Part shown: piece by piece, positions 35,350 to 47,400 of the stretch | How positions within the stretch are numbered: position 1 is the stretch's first letter | How the letters are laid out: each line of letters begins with the position of its first letter | Source: Owenia fusiformis | Taxonomy: Eukaryota; Annelida; Polychaeta; Sabellida; Oweniidae | Reading direction: 5' to 3' | DNA: 64,000 nt | NCBI GenBank assembly: GCA_903813345.2 | Contig: CAIIXF020000004.1 | Span: 27,405,985-27,469,984, forward strand | Notes under the pieces: model-generated | What the model saw: the letters and a program-made list of their open reading frames with translations, nothing else | Databases searched by the model: none | What the model was told of the DNA's origin: nothing | Translations under genes and position numbers: made by a program

Positions 35350-38019
35350 ATGTCTCGAGCTAAAATCAAAGAATGGGACTCTATGGATATAAATCAATTT
35401 AAGGATGATTTTGAATTTCTCAATATCCTCAAAGAAGTTATGCTACAAAATATTGCCGATCAGGGTACAACGCAGGACAGAAATTGCCCAAAAATTGACC
35501 CTAAACTTTCGAATGGCCGTAAAATACAAGTTGTTCAAAAGTTTTCTAAACAGCGGCCTGAGCAAATGCAAATGCCATTGAATTTCGTTGGATTTATTGG
35601 AACGGTTAAATCAAAAGTTACGGATGATATTAAAGAATCCATATGGAATGCCGATGACCTTTTGACACAGGAAATCAAAGAGGGAAACCCGAAAATATTG
35701 GCGTATGTATCGGGTGAACGAACGGTTGGTGGAGATTGGGGAAACTTGGTTATTTTTATGGATGGCGCGAAAGAAGAATTAGCGAAGTCAAAAGTACATA
35801 GTAGTGTTATCATGTAAGTTAACTAACCTTTGTAAAAATTCAAGTCTTAAATAGTGATATTTAAATGCCTTTCTGTATTGCTATTCGATGTAATACTTGT
35901 CGCTACTTAAAAGCATTTATTTTCAATTACTCAACAAAAATCAGTGTACAAGTATACAAATCTTTTTTTTGAAGTTGTACTTAACCCAATGTCAATGTCT
36001 TATTACCGTGTACTTAGTACAAATAACATTTGAATACAAAGCTTGTGTTATTGAATGCAATGTATAGAATGCATTTGGTGTTCATGAGCAACCCATTTGG
36101 CTTATTAGTTATGATTATGTTATTTGTTTTTATTTGTCTGTTCCTTATTAATGGTTTATCGGATGACGTTAGATGTTAATAAGGTATTTTCAAAAATATA
36201 CTAAACAATACAATTGAACAAATACAGTATCTTATGCATTTCTAGGGGTTAGGTATAGTAGAGTGTCATATGGCCATGGCAGTTTCGACGTACCGTGTGC
36301 CAAATTGTTCTGGAGCTAAATCTATAAGTTGTTGTTGCAAACTGCTACGAAAGCTGGACCAAAGTAGAACTATACATTAGTTTCTATTCGCACGCATTCC
36401 AATAAGAAAATAAATATTTTTAATCGCCCGAACTTCACAAAAAAAATTCTTGTGGAAATAACACTGCAAAAGTATTCATGACATACAAGGAATTGATTGA
36501 AATGCATTTGTTAGACTGTATAGTCTAACAAATTTATTTTCAAATTTGTTAGACTAAAGATGTTAACCGAATAATTATATTTTTGGCCTAACAGCATTAC
36601 ATTCAGTTTAAAAGGGTTTAATCCCCAAACAGTGGCAATGCGCTTAAATAGCGTTTCAGCTCGATTGATTCCACAAGTGGTATGACCCTTTGCAAAATTG
36701 ATAATAAAATACCTTTAGGTGCAGTAGTACTTCACAGGAAATGACAAAACAGGAAGTGACAAAAATGTGGCATTTTTAGACATTTTTTGAACAAAGATAA
36801 CAGAGTTCTGTTTTGACCTCCAGTCAATTCAAATAGTTCCACATATCATTTACAGGACCAGGATCACAATGTCGATGGTCAGAATGACCCTAAACATGAT
36901 GAAATAACTTTTTCAGCCCGCTGAAAATGTGACTGAACAATAGCTAAAAGTAGCCCCTCAGGAAAGCTCACTGAACAGAATCCTTTGAATTTTTCAGAAA
37001 ATGTACCCGAAATATTGTTCTATCTGATACAATCTTCGAAATTTTTGAAAATTGTCTGACACAAAAATTGCGGTCATAAAAAGGAAAATAGATCGCCTTT
37101 CAATTCAGTTTTTTTTTCATTTTTTCTTTCTCTACAAATGATATCAAATTTTCAAAGATTGTTTTATTTAGAGCAATATATTAGGCATATTTTCAGAAAA
37201 ATTCAAAAGATTCTGTTGAGTGACCTTTCCTAACCTTTTCTAGTTTTTAAAATGGAGACCAAGCCAACCAGAAACACGCAAATCACATTACAACTGTCAA
37301 TATGGCAAATACTTTAAGGTGCATTTGCACAGCCTTACACCAGACATTATAGTTCAGATTTTACAATCTTTGATAAGATTAAAAAGACAGAGTAAGCCCG
37401 GCGTCTGATCAATTTAAAAAAAGTTATCTCGATTAACTCGAAGAGATAATTTTGCACTACAAGAATATGAAGAATATCGCGACTATTAGCACGTAAAGCA
37501 GAAAATACAGGTCAAAAGAAATATTAAATACCTATGAATAAATACAGGTAACCTACGCGACTCAAACCTACCATCAAAACATAACAGGCCCGTAGCCAGG
37601 ATTTGCCAGGGGGGGTCACTATTTGAAAAGTTCTAGGGGGGGGGTCACTATTTGAAAAGTTCTAGGGGGGGGGGTCACTTTTGACAACTTTGGCCCAAAA
37701 ATTCCGTAAATCATTAAACAACTTAGGCTAGCATAGTCGTCGGGCTAAACCCTTCGTTTTCAACTGTAAACGGGAATCTCATGCAGTAAATCACATGTAC
37801 TTGTTATTTCTACATTTCAGGGATGTGTCTGAAAACTATTACAGCAAAGTGTATATCCACAATGGCCTCCTACCAGATGGTCTGCAATCCCCAAAGTATC
37901 AGCTTAGGAATACATTATGCATTCACTTTGGGGAAAATAGCACAGAGAGAAAAGTCCGCTACAGGAAGATTTGGTCCGCGAAACAGGACACAGGCAGTTC
38001 TAGATATGTTTATATTTAA
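35350..38019 (+). CDS. Two-exon gene of unknown function, about 220 residues
   Basis: Exon 1 is 35350-35813 (ATG in AAGATG context, donor AT then GTAAGT). Exon 2 is 37821-38019 (acceptor TACATTTCAG). The phase is consistent: AT joins G to give Met. I do not recognise the family. There is no signal peptide or membrane helix, so it is probably cytosolic. The middle and C-terminal part, AYVSGERTVGGDWGNLVIFM then SVIMDVSENYYSKVYIHNG, has a strand-helix-strand look like small alpha+beta barrel proteins; this is a weak guess. The AATAAA at 38019-38024 overlaps the stop codon by one base. A diverged second version of the last 26 codons lies at 38195-38288, beyond a foldback, so the true C-terminus may have been displaced or duplicated. 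Its 2-kb intron holds repeats. Confidence 0.7.
36065..36265. repeat. Direct repeat of about 195 bp, copy 1
   Basis: Shares about 85-90% by eye with 39765-39965: GTTCATGAGCAACCC, ATGATTATGTTATTTGTTTT, TTTCAAAAATATACTAAACA, and the end GTTAGGTATAGTAGAGTG. This copy is inside the intron of the unknown two-exon gene. Confidence 0.85.
36507..36557. repeat. TTTGTTAGACT hairpin cluster
   Basis: TTGTTAGACT, AGTCTAACAAATTT and AAATTTGTTAGACTA occur in alternating orientation within 50 bases, so several hairpins are possible. Confidence 0.75.
36958..37235. mobile_element. Foldback in the intron of the unknown gene
   Basis: The left arm GGAAAGCTCACTGAACAGAA, with TTTGAATTTTTCAGAAAAT, is mirrored by ATTTTCAGAAAAATTCAAAA, TTCTGTTGAGTGACCTTTCC. 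Interior AT-rich. Confidence 0.75.
37587..37680. repeat. G-rich tandem repeat
   Basis: Three copies of a unit of runs of 7-10 G followed by TCACTATTTGAAAAGTTCTA. It is preceded by AGGCCCGTAGCCAGGATTTG, text typical of dispersed repeats. The G runs could form quadruplexes on the plus strand. Confidence 0.8.
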
Positions 38020-38023
38020 ATAA

Positions 38024-38206
38024 AGATTATTATTCCATAATAACATGTTTTCCCTGGGAAATAAACTGGGAATAAAACTGATATTCAAAAGATCCCGTAT
38101 CATGGAATAGATTATTGATGGCCGTGGTGGAATATGAGTTTTTCCTCGAGAAAATATGATATTTTTCATCGAAATAAAATTCATATTCTATCCCTCCCAT
38201 AGTGGA
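38024..38206. mobile_element. Foldback pair between two versions of a C-terminal coding end
   Basis: Two inverted-repeat segments, about 38024-38120 (TTATTCCATAATAACATG, CATGGAATAGATTATT) and 38118-38206 (GGAATATGAGTTTTTCCTCG, AAATTCATATTCTATCCCTC). It shares style and the TTTTATTCC/CCTCG text with the foldback at 9419-9745. Confidence 0.65.
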
Positions 38207-38288
38207 GAAGAAAAATTCCGATACAAAGAGATTTGGTCCGCGTACCAGGAGTCCGGAAGTATTTATGTATATTATGCACATTATCTAT
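38195..38288 (+). pseudogene. Diverged second copy of the unknown gene's C-terminus
   Basis: Open in one frame to a TAA: FRYKEIWSAYQESGSIYVYY, compared with VRYRKIWSAKQDTGSSRYVY at the end of the upstream gene. About 65% identical residues by eye. No acceptor was tested further. It could be an alternative end, a remnant of the original end, or a duplicate. Confidence 0.6.
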
Positions 38289-39764
38289 AAATGGAATGCG
38301 AGTCATTCTAAAATAATTTCTAAGAACTCTTTAAAATGTTTGACAAATGATAAGTGGTGCTTTGCTATAATGTTAGACTCTTGTATTGACAGTACAATAC
38401 TCAATAAAATTAAATGTTTGTTTAGCGATCCCGACACGATTATAAATTCATAGACGGATAATGTTCTTGCCTTTTTATTTTTTGGAATGGATTTATAATT
38501 TTCTTTTTATCTGATTATTTTTGTACCATTTTAAAGCAGAGCGAAATATAAACGCCTGGTCGTATTCCAAAGCAATTTCTCTAAACCCACAGTAACAATA
38601 ATACATTTTGGACTCGAGTCAATATATGGGGCCCTACACTCCCCTTCATAGATTTAGCAAAAGGAGACGTCCGCTAGCCAAACTTATGGAGGGGAGTGTA
38701 TGCCATGATAAACTCCATGCTTAAATACACCCATATGCATCAGAGTTACAATACAATTTGATAAAAAACTAGTTCCAGTGAAAACAATTTAATAGAATAC
38801 AAAATTGGAAATAAGTTCTGTGCATAAACAATTTAATAGAATACAAAATTGGAAATCGAAAATAGAACAGACAATAATAGACCTTAATATTAATGATAGA
38901 TATTATGGAGGTTAAGTGTAAGTTAGCGAAACTCCCTGTTGAATACAGCGACATGGAACCACAAGGCAGCAACATGAAAAAATATCACAACCTTGTAGGT
39001 TATTGCATGTATTTTCTAACGTTTGAACAGTGCGAATCAGATCGAGGTCGTCAATTTGTTTGTGTGTCAGGTGATCACTGAAGCGTTTTCTGATTGGAGT
39101 ATGTGTGTACAATCAATTAGGTCACTTCTCTTCGGGGTCGCGCATAGCCATCGACATTGTAAGAAAATGTGTTGTGTTGAATTATGTTATAGTATGACCG
39201 CCTGAGAGCGGTGAATGTGCATTTAAAATTGTTACAGATGCTGAACGCCGACAGTTGAACGCCGTCACTGTGGTGACATAAAAGATAAAACGACAGTCAT
39301 ACTCCCTACAGCAGCTTTGCAGCTCCTTCTGAACCACTGTTATTGTCAATTTATGTTTGACGGATTTCATCAAGGTCTATTAAATTAAATACAACATGAT
39401 GAAATTGAGTATACCAGGGGTAATCAAAAAGTTTTCAAAAAAAACAAAACATCTCTCTTGTTTCTTTTTTTTCTATATATTCTGATGAAGTTGTCACAGA
39501 ATGTGCAGTAGCTTATAGATTGTTGTATTAATACAGTAGAAAATATTTAGTATTACAGACATATCATAAAAGAAATGGTTGCCATTGTAACAGGAAATCA
39601 AGGCACCCGGGGTAGAGATAATATTAGAACTTTATGATTACCCCTCGTATGTTCTCTAACAGATAAGGGAACCGCTGAAACTCGAGGTGAAGAGTATGAT
39701 GAAACATATTTAAATTGAACGTGATCAACATTGCATTTTCTTGAGTGAAGCAGAGCCATATAAT

Positions 39765-39965
39765 TGCATTGGGTGTTCATGAGCAACCCTTTTAGCTTAT
39801 CAGTAATGATTATGTTATTTGTTTTTATTTGTCTGTTCCTTGTTAAAGTTTTATCGGAAGACTGTTAGATGTTAGTAAGATACTTTCAAAAATATACTAA
39901 ACAATACAATTCAAGGACAAACAGAGCATCTTATGCATTTCTAGAGGTTAGGTATAGTAGAGTGA
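39765..39965. repeat. Direct repeat of about 195 bp, copy 2
   Basis: Partner of 36065-36265 in the same orientation, about 3.7 kb away. Confidence 0.85.
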
Positions 39966-40445
39966 AGACAGTTTTGTCAATGAGTTTTAGCGATTTTGCC
40001 CTATGAACGTTAATTTTGTATGTGCTCAAATGAAGCCTTTCGTAAGTGTGCAATATCGATTATATTAACCGATAACTACCCCCCCCCCCCATCACGCAGA
40101 AATGCCGTGTTTGTTTATTTACGGGCATTGACCGATCGCGCGATGATAACAATCATATCGTTATTATATGTTTTATGACACGTTCGGCTCATTGAGTTGT
40201 AGAATGATAAACATGTTTAATTTTACGTACACTTCCTTATATAAGTTTGGCAACCAAAAGTCATCTTTTGAGTTACTTGTCAAAGCCTGTTTGTTTTGTG
40301 ATTAAAAATCGTCGATTCGTCATAAAGGGGCACGTAAGTTATCGCAAACAATTCAGACGATTCTAACTTGAATTATGAATATTTTCTGATCATGAACACA
40401 GGTGTATCGTTTACACCCATTCATTATCTTCAAGAAAATTATATA

Positions 40446-41539
40446 CAGGGTGGTCCAAAAAAAATTGGAACATTTGTTAATTGAACACAAAACCTTTATT
40501 TTTCCTCTAAAATGCACCAAAACTTCACAGAGCATAGTTCAGTCACTTATCTCTCTGATGTAAAGTTTATAAGTGCAAACCACAAAGTTAATGCATTAAA
40601 CTAGTGAATGTTTGATATGACCCCCTTTTCTTAAATATACACTTGTCAATTTCGCAGCTACTTTTTCAAGTATTCTTTATTTCAAAGCTTTCTTGAACAT
40701 ATGTTGATTGCTATACACATTTATAAAATCATATTTAGTTGACATGAGGTATTAACATCTATGGTTTACTGGAAAACTATTGTGTTATTATCAACTTAAG
40801 AATACCCCAAATCATTATTTTTATTTAAGAGTAGGAAAGAAAGACCATGTCAGAGGTGAGTGATTGCATAACCCATACAGCTACTAAACTGACAAAATCA
40901 TTGTTTCCACTTTTCAGTAGAGGGGAAACTGACTAGTTATTTACAAGGCTTTATTAAAGACCACCTCTAAGCACATAATATATAATTTGTGTTCTGGGAA
41001 ACTCCTTTATGATATTGATATACATATATTGATGTATCCAATGAATATTATTCAAATTAGAACAAGAAAGGGGAGGGGGTTCATTTACCAGTCAAAACAG
41101 ACTGCCCTGGCCTCTTTCTGGAGAATATTCAATCAGTAATATATCCGACAATAGCCATCAAAATATGCTTGATACCCATCAATTTGGGTAAAAAAATGTT
41201 GAATATGTTCACATATTTGATCTTCCAAGGCAAACATATAAGTAGTTTGTTCAAGCTGAATTTTTAATCAAGATGGCTTGGACAAAATCAAACGAATAGC
41301 AAAGTGAATGAATCATTTCAAAACTGAGTCCCAGGCTTCAACTTGTAATTCAGGAGAAAAGGGGTCATATCACACATTCTCTGGTTTAATGAATTAACTT
41401 TGTTGTTTGCACCTATAAACTTTACATCAGATAAATAAGTGATTGAACAATACTCAGTAAAATTTTGGTGCATTTTAAAGAAAAAATAACGATTTTGAGT
41501 TCAATTATCAAATGTTCCAATTTTTTTTGGACCACCCTG
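40446..41539. mobile_element. Mariner-like non-autonomous transposon, 1.1 kb
   Basis: Ends CAGGGTGGTCCAAAAAAAAT and its inverted complement, flanked by TA on both sides (40444-40445 and 41540-41541), as expected for Tc1/mariner insertions. The TIRs are long, about 190 bp, including GTGCAAACCACAAAGTTAAT-like and GACCCCTTTTCTCC-like text. No transposase frame: the interior is AT-rich and stop-rich, so any mobility would need an enzyme from elsewhere. Confidence 0.88.
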
Positions 41540-41581
41540 TATAATGAGAATTAAGTTAATCAGACCTAAGTGATCTTAAAG

Positions 41582-41992
41582 TGGCAATGGACCAATCAAC
41601 ATACTTTTTCAAAAAAAGTTGACCTAATTTTCACCAAAAATGCAACATTTTATTATATTGTTGAATGCATAATTAAAACATGCCCTGATATGTTTCATTT
41701 CCTAAGAGGAAAAGTGAATTCCTCCAGGGACTTTTCTAAATTTGGATCCAAATAGAGCTGAAACCAATGGATATAGCATGATTTTTTCAAAGGGGAAATA
41801 ACACGGTGAACACTTATCTTAGATGAATTCAGTTTTCCTTTCAACACTGTGTTCAAGAACTATTTGATACATCAAAATAAAGAATATTAATACATTAAAC
41901 ATTGCAAAAATGATCAGCACTTTTGGTGACAATGTATGAGGTTAACATCTTCGAAAAAGTATGTTAATGTGTTGATTGCTAGCTAAATATTT
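41582..41992. mobile_element. MITE with about 45-bp TIRs
   Basis: Left AATCAACATACTTTTTCAAA then AAAGTTGACCT; the right end is its complement (AGGTTAACATCTTCGAAAAA, GTATGTTAATGTGTTGATT). Starts only about 40 bases after the mariner-like element. Confidence 0.7.
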
Positions 41993-42159
41993 CCGAGTCC
42001 AATTGACTTAATAATTATCGTGCTTAATTTTCTTTGAGATTATGAATGGATCTTAAAGATATACCTATCTTCATGGTCAGAAAATAATAATAAGCCAAGG
42101 GATAACCTTCTGAAATTGTTTGCGATAACCTACCTGAACATTTTCGAACTATTGTAATC

Positions 42160-42335
42160 AATTTATTATGATGCATTTTATGCTTTGTCATTATTTTTGT
42201 TTCCATATAACCTGACTGTTAATTTAATAAATGATACATTGCATGTTAAACATGGAACTTATACACCCCTCGGAATGTCTTTTCATGTCAATGTAAAATA
42301 TTATATCTGAAACATTTCAAATAAAGTGAAAAAAT
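42160..42335 (+). mobile_element. Retroelement 3' end, copy 2
   Basis: Inverted partner of the element at 14195-14600, ending CATTTCAAATAAAGTGAAAA. Only the 3' part is present. Confidence 0.6.
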
Positions 42336-42841
42336 GGACAAAATCAAGATTCAAACATTGACAGGCTTTCATATGCTATCAAATGAAAACTTCCAGTTGC
42401 AAAACTTATGAATGAAAGCATAAATGTAAGCATTATATTTCATATTCATTGATTAGAGTTTTCAAAGAGAACATTGGTACATGTATCACTCCTTCAAATA
42501 AACTCTCAAAACAAATGAACAAAAAAGTACTTACCGGTTAATAGGATAGGGAGTTTAAGCCTGCATATGAAATCGAAACGCCAACCTATACGTATCACCA
42601 ATTGCCCATACAGATGCATCACTTAAATATTTTCTGTTAACGTTTAGGTTGTGAAAAACATTGCAAGCTTAAACTCACTAATACATGCTGTACACCACGC
42701 GTAGCCTTGTTGCAGAGAGTTCATCTATCGTTGAAGGTCATATCTTAAATATTTACTCAGATTTGAACTTCTGAAAACTTGTAGATGGTTTTGAAAAAAA
42801 TTGAAGTCAGTCTAAACAGCATTTGTTAAGTTATTGGAAGT

Positions 42842-43085
42842 TGTAAGAATTTGTTACAGACGCCAACCGCCAACCACCGACAAAAACAGAGACTATAACA
42901 ATATTAATATGTCACCATTTTTTGGTGGTGACATAAAAATTCTGATTGTCCGCGGGAATATGCATATTGAAAGAGTCGCTACTGCCAGGACAAAGCACTA
43001 TGTCAAACTTTTTTGTGGACAATGTTCGGCGGTTGGTGTTCGGCGTCAGTAACAATTGCCATGTTGTGACATTTTGCATGTTAAT
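42842..43085. mobile_element. Foldback member of the GACGCC / GGTGACATAAAA family
   Basis: TTGTTACAGACGCCAACCGC is mirrored by GGCGGTTGGTGTTCGGCGTC and AGTAACAATTGCC. GGTGGTGACATAAAAAT lies in the middle. Related pieces occur at 28898-28995, 34150-34260, 34490-34545 and 39217-39290, and the ending GGGGACATAAAAA is also seen at 53658. Confidence 0.7.
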
Positions 43086-43195
43086 GTCTTGTTTAACATG
43101 GAATTCTATGAAAGATAACAAATGGAATCGAAAAAATGTTCATATGGAGGTTCTAATGAGAGGGTTGTTTGGATATATACATTGTAGGTTTTACT

Positions 43196-43434
43196 TAAGT
43201 GCTTACCATAAATAAACGACACCTGGATTTTCTATCACCATTTCCAGACCATGGTGATTTGAGACTTCATACTTTCCAATAATGTCTAGATACACATCCC
43301 TTAAGTTTTGTATATTTTTACATTTTGTATAATCCACTGATGTATAGCCTCTTGAAAATTCTCTTCTTTTTAACATGGGAAATCCTCACTTCAGCAAATC
43401 CAGGTGTCATTTATTTATGGTGGGCACTGTAAAT
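43196..43434. mobile_element. Short MITE, about 240 bp
   Basis: TIRs AGTGCTTACCATAAATAAAC then GACACCTGGATTT, mirrored by AAATCCAGGTGTCATTTATT then TATGGTGGGCACT. Confidence 0.8.
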
Positions 43435-43507
43435 ATATTTACATTAAACGGCATGTAATTCTCTTCTTAATCACCTTAAAGTGCTTTTAATTCATACTTA
43501 TGATATG

Positions 43508-43650
43508 TGACTTAAGACTCCGTCACATTTGCTCTACGATGGCCGTAGCTTAAAAATTGATATAGCAAATCTACACTGCGCTATTTATTTGTTCTCTTGA
43601 TTGTGGGAAGCTACGGCCGCCGTACTGCCGTAGATGAAATGTGACCGATG
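43508..43650. mobile_element. Small inverted-repeat element
   Basis: CCGTCACATTTGCTCTACGA then TGGCCGTAGCTT, mirrored by AAGCTACGGCCGCC then CCGTAGATGAAATGTGACCG. Confidence 0.75.
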
Positions 43651-44487
43651 CATTTTGATGTTATTTATAAATTCACATAACCCTTTTCTGTAATAGCTAC
43701 TTGAAACAAGTTCATGTATGAAGTGACTAATGACTGGATCACTTTAGCTCGGATTCATAAGCCGGCGGCCGGCCGATTCAGTATTTCGTTAAATGAATAC
43801 AATTTTTCAATAAAATACTCAATCGGCCTAGTAGTAAGCAATCTTTCCGAATTGAAGACGCCACTTAATCCCTTTTCAGTTTCAAATGGCTCATGCATAA
43901 TTTCGGAATAAAGTATACATTATATAGATTTGCTTTAATTCACAAAAATATTTATTAATTTCAATAAAGTATTCTCCACTGGAGAAAGTAAAAGTACAAT
44001 ACAGATGTAGTCACACCAAATGTCATGATGACACATGATGTCAGCATGAGATACTAATACATATCAGATGTCAGTATGACATACCATTAGTAATACACAG
44101 ATAAACTAAGACAAACCATATGTCAGCATTACATAGAAGATGTCAGCATGACATATTGTAAAATAATTAAGGTCAAGGTCGTTAAACAACCAGTCTAATC
44201 CTTTATATACAAGCTCCCGTGCTTTGATTATTAAAAAGTTCTCAGCAAGTTCGGTTTTGTACACAATGATAAGAAGGTAATGATAGCTGCAATATAAATT
44301 TACACGAACATTTACACTAACATACAAGTTTTCCCGGGGACTGTTTCCTCTATGCGTGCCACTTACATGTACTGTTTTGATTGAAAATAAATGTATAAAG
44401 GTGAGTAATTGATGGGTCATAATATATCAGGGTCTCTCAAATTTATGTGTAACTTAACCGCTTCATATGTTTCAGTGAAATTCCCTC

Positions 44488-47400
44488 TCAATTAGTTTTT
44501 TTCTCCTGCTTTCCTTTTTTAACTTCTTTCAAAGATTTCAGAAATGATTCCATTTCATTGAGAATTGTTTCCTTTTGTGGGGAAAGCCTTTTCGGTGGCT
44601 CATTAGCGATAGTACGCTTCGGAATCCCTGTGCTATCAAATCGCGATTTTCGCTTTTTTCTAGATGATTCCGAATCGGAATCAGAATCGTTCCATTTTCC
44701 ATAAATTTCTTTTTCGGAAACTTTCGCAACTTTTATTACAGGGGGATCGTAGTCGCTTGATTTTCGGGATCTCTTTTCTATTGGGAAGGTATATTTTGTC
44801 GATTTTTCCCCAAGTGAACGCCTATCACGACTTCCTGATCTTTGGTCTGATCTTGCACTTGATGACCTTGGGCTAGATTTGATAATTCTCCTCTCAGATG
44901 ATCTGCGTCGATCACTTGATTTTGATCTTGATTGACGAGATCGATCCCCTGATCTATGCCGATCCCTCGATTTTGATCTCGATCTTGACTGACGTCCACG
45001 ATCACCTGATTTGGATCTTTGTTTATCTCCACTAATTATTCTCCTCGTTACTTCAGGAGATTTAGATCGAGATCGTAAAGATCGTTTATCATGGGGCGGG
45101 ATTCTTGTGGCGACACCTACTGGCTTTTGTACGTCTGTGCTTTCCTTCTTCTGCAGAGTTTCAGATTTTAACACAATTTTCCCTCCAAATCGGTTTTGAA
45201 GGATTTTCTTTTTCTGAACTGATGTCGGGATCATGATAACTCTTTGTTCTTTGCTTTGTTCAGAGACAATAATTTTTCGCTCATCTTGGATTATTTTCCG
45301 TTCATCCTGAATATTCTTCTCTTGAGCGATGACTTTCCGTTCATCTTTTGCTATGACTCTTCGTTCATCTTGAGTCATAATGTTCCGTTTGTCTTCTTGT
45401 TTTTTGGCTTTTTTGTCATCACTGAAAATGTCGTACGATGGCTCATCAGAATCAAATGGATCGTACATATCCTTTTTTGTCTTTTTCTTCTCTGTCGACT
45501 TCTCAATGTCCTTTTCATAATCTAATTTGTATTTGTCCGACTTCTTTGAAGTCCGTTGGTATTCTTCATCTGAGGAGAAAGTATATTTCTTGGAAGATCT
45601 TTTAGGGGAGCTTTCTTCAAATCTCTTGGTGCTTTTATCTTTGCCTTTTCTATCACTATATTTTCGAGATTTTTTGTAGTCATCATCATCATCGTCACTC
45701 GAGTCGCTATATTTTGAACGTTCTGATTTTTTACTTTCTGTTTTCTTAGCAGATTTTTCATATTTTTTACTGTATCTTTCATCTTTGTCATCCTCATCGG
45801 TATAGTGTTTAGATCTCTTCTTGGCTGGTTTTGAATATTTTTCTTCGTCTTCTTCATCACGGTTGTACTTTGACTTCTTGTCTGATTTTGAATATTTATC
45901 GTACTTGTATTTATCTGGTGTCTCATATTTTTCTGATCTTTGTTTTTCACTTTTACTAATTGAATCATACCGCTTCTTTTTACCATCACTTTTATTTTTG
46001 TCACAATCATCATCATCAGAATATTTTGATGACTTTTTGTCTTTATGTTTCTTTTCATAATCATCGCCTTCACTGTCTGAATATTTTGATGATTTTTTAT
46101 CTTTTTTGTACTTAGATTTTTCCTCATATTTCTTTTCATATTCATCTTCATCATCGGAATATTTTGATGATTTTCTATCTTTACTATAATTGGATTTTTC
46201 TTCATATTTCTTTCTGTCATCATATTTGTACTCATCCTTTGTTGCCCTCTTGCGCTCTTTTGACACACTTTTCCTATTTCCACCATCTGAATGACTTTCA
46301 AGTGATTCCCTTTCCTGATCCCTTGATTTCTTTTTTGACCCACTTCTCTCGACTGAATCTTGACTCCTTGGCGATTGATCTTTATGTGACCTTGACCTCC
46401 TTGGAGTTTCACCGCTTGGAGATCTCTGCTTCCATGATTTTGATTGCTCTTCTGAAATAATACTCATACTTTCATCCGTTTTGTTAGACTCTGGTACAAC
46501 TTCATTAGATGGCGCTGCTGCAGTTTTCAGTGGAGCATAGGTTTGCTGCTGTACCATTGCAGGATTCTGGAACTTCGTTTGTTGGAGGTAGTTATCGAAA
46601 AATCCAACATCATAGAATTGTGATGCGTAAGCTTGCATCTGTGGGTGAGCCTGCTGAGCATGGGGATACGCGGAAAAACCAAGGCCAGGAATCTGTTGAA
46701 CTGGGGCTGTGGGCATAACATGTGTTTCTTGGACTTGATGTCTTTCGGGAGGTTGATGTGTCTTTGAGGGTTGATGTGTCTCAGAGGTTTGACCTCCAGA
46801 CACTGATCTGTAATCAAAATCTCCATACATGTTTGTCAACCCTAAACCAAAAGGATCAGCGGCAGCGGATTGGCTAGGTTTTGTTTTTTCAGCTTCCTGT
46901 TTTTGTTTTCGGTCTCCACTTCTATCTCTCGATGACTCACTAGAACTTGAACTACCTGAGCTACTACTTGATGATGAGCTTACTGACCTCTTTGATCTCT
47001 TTGACCTTGGTGACCTAGATGACCTTTTAGGTGATCTTGACCTTTTAGCTGAACTTGTCCTTCTAGCTGCCCTTTTCTTTTCTAATGCTTTATCAATTTC
47101 AGCAAGTAATGCTTTCCGTTCAGCTATATCACTTGACCTTGACCTTTTGACCTCAACTGGTGACTTTGACCTTTTATATTTACTTGCAGATTTATCATAT
47201 AAGTCTCTTTGAGATTGGTCAATATTGTCCTTATTGTCTCGTTTTGAAGACCCACGTTTAAGTGACTCATCGTGGCTTCCATCTCTGGTTGGTTCACGAT
47301 CTTTCACATGTCTTTCACGACTCTCAAGCCTATCAAAGCTGTCACGACTTTCCCGTTCTGAGCTTTTCAGCTGCCCTTTCAAACTACTGAAAAATCAATA

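Larger units (their letters stand above)
38289..44487. other. Intergenic, MITE-rich
   Basis: No gene recognised. It contains, in order: a 70-bp inverted repeat with TACACTCCCCTTCATA ends (38633-38700), a dispersed-family member (about 39217-39290), the second 195-bp direct repeat, a mariner-like MITE, several smaller TIR elements, a retroelement end and a degenerate ATGTCAGCATGACATA repeat near 44015-44160. Short frames (for example 43714-43911) have no recognisable content. Confidence 0.6.

Noticed and set aside
45522-46412. 296-codon minus-strand frame and other large frames over 44.5-48.7 kb
   Set aside because: They are alternate-frame shadows of the SR-rich TTC14 exons, with low-complexity composition.
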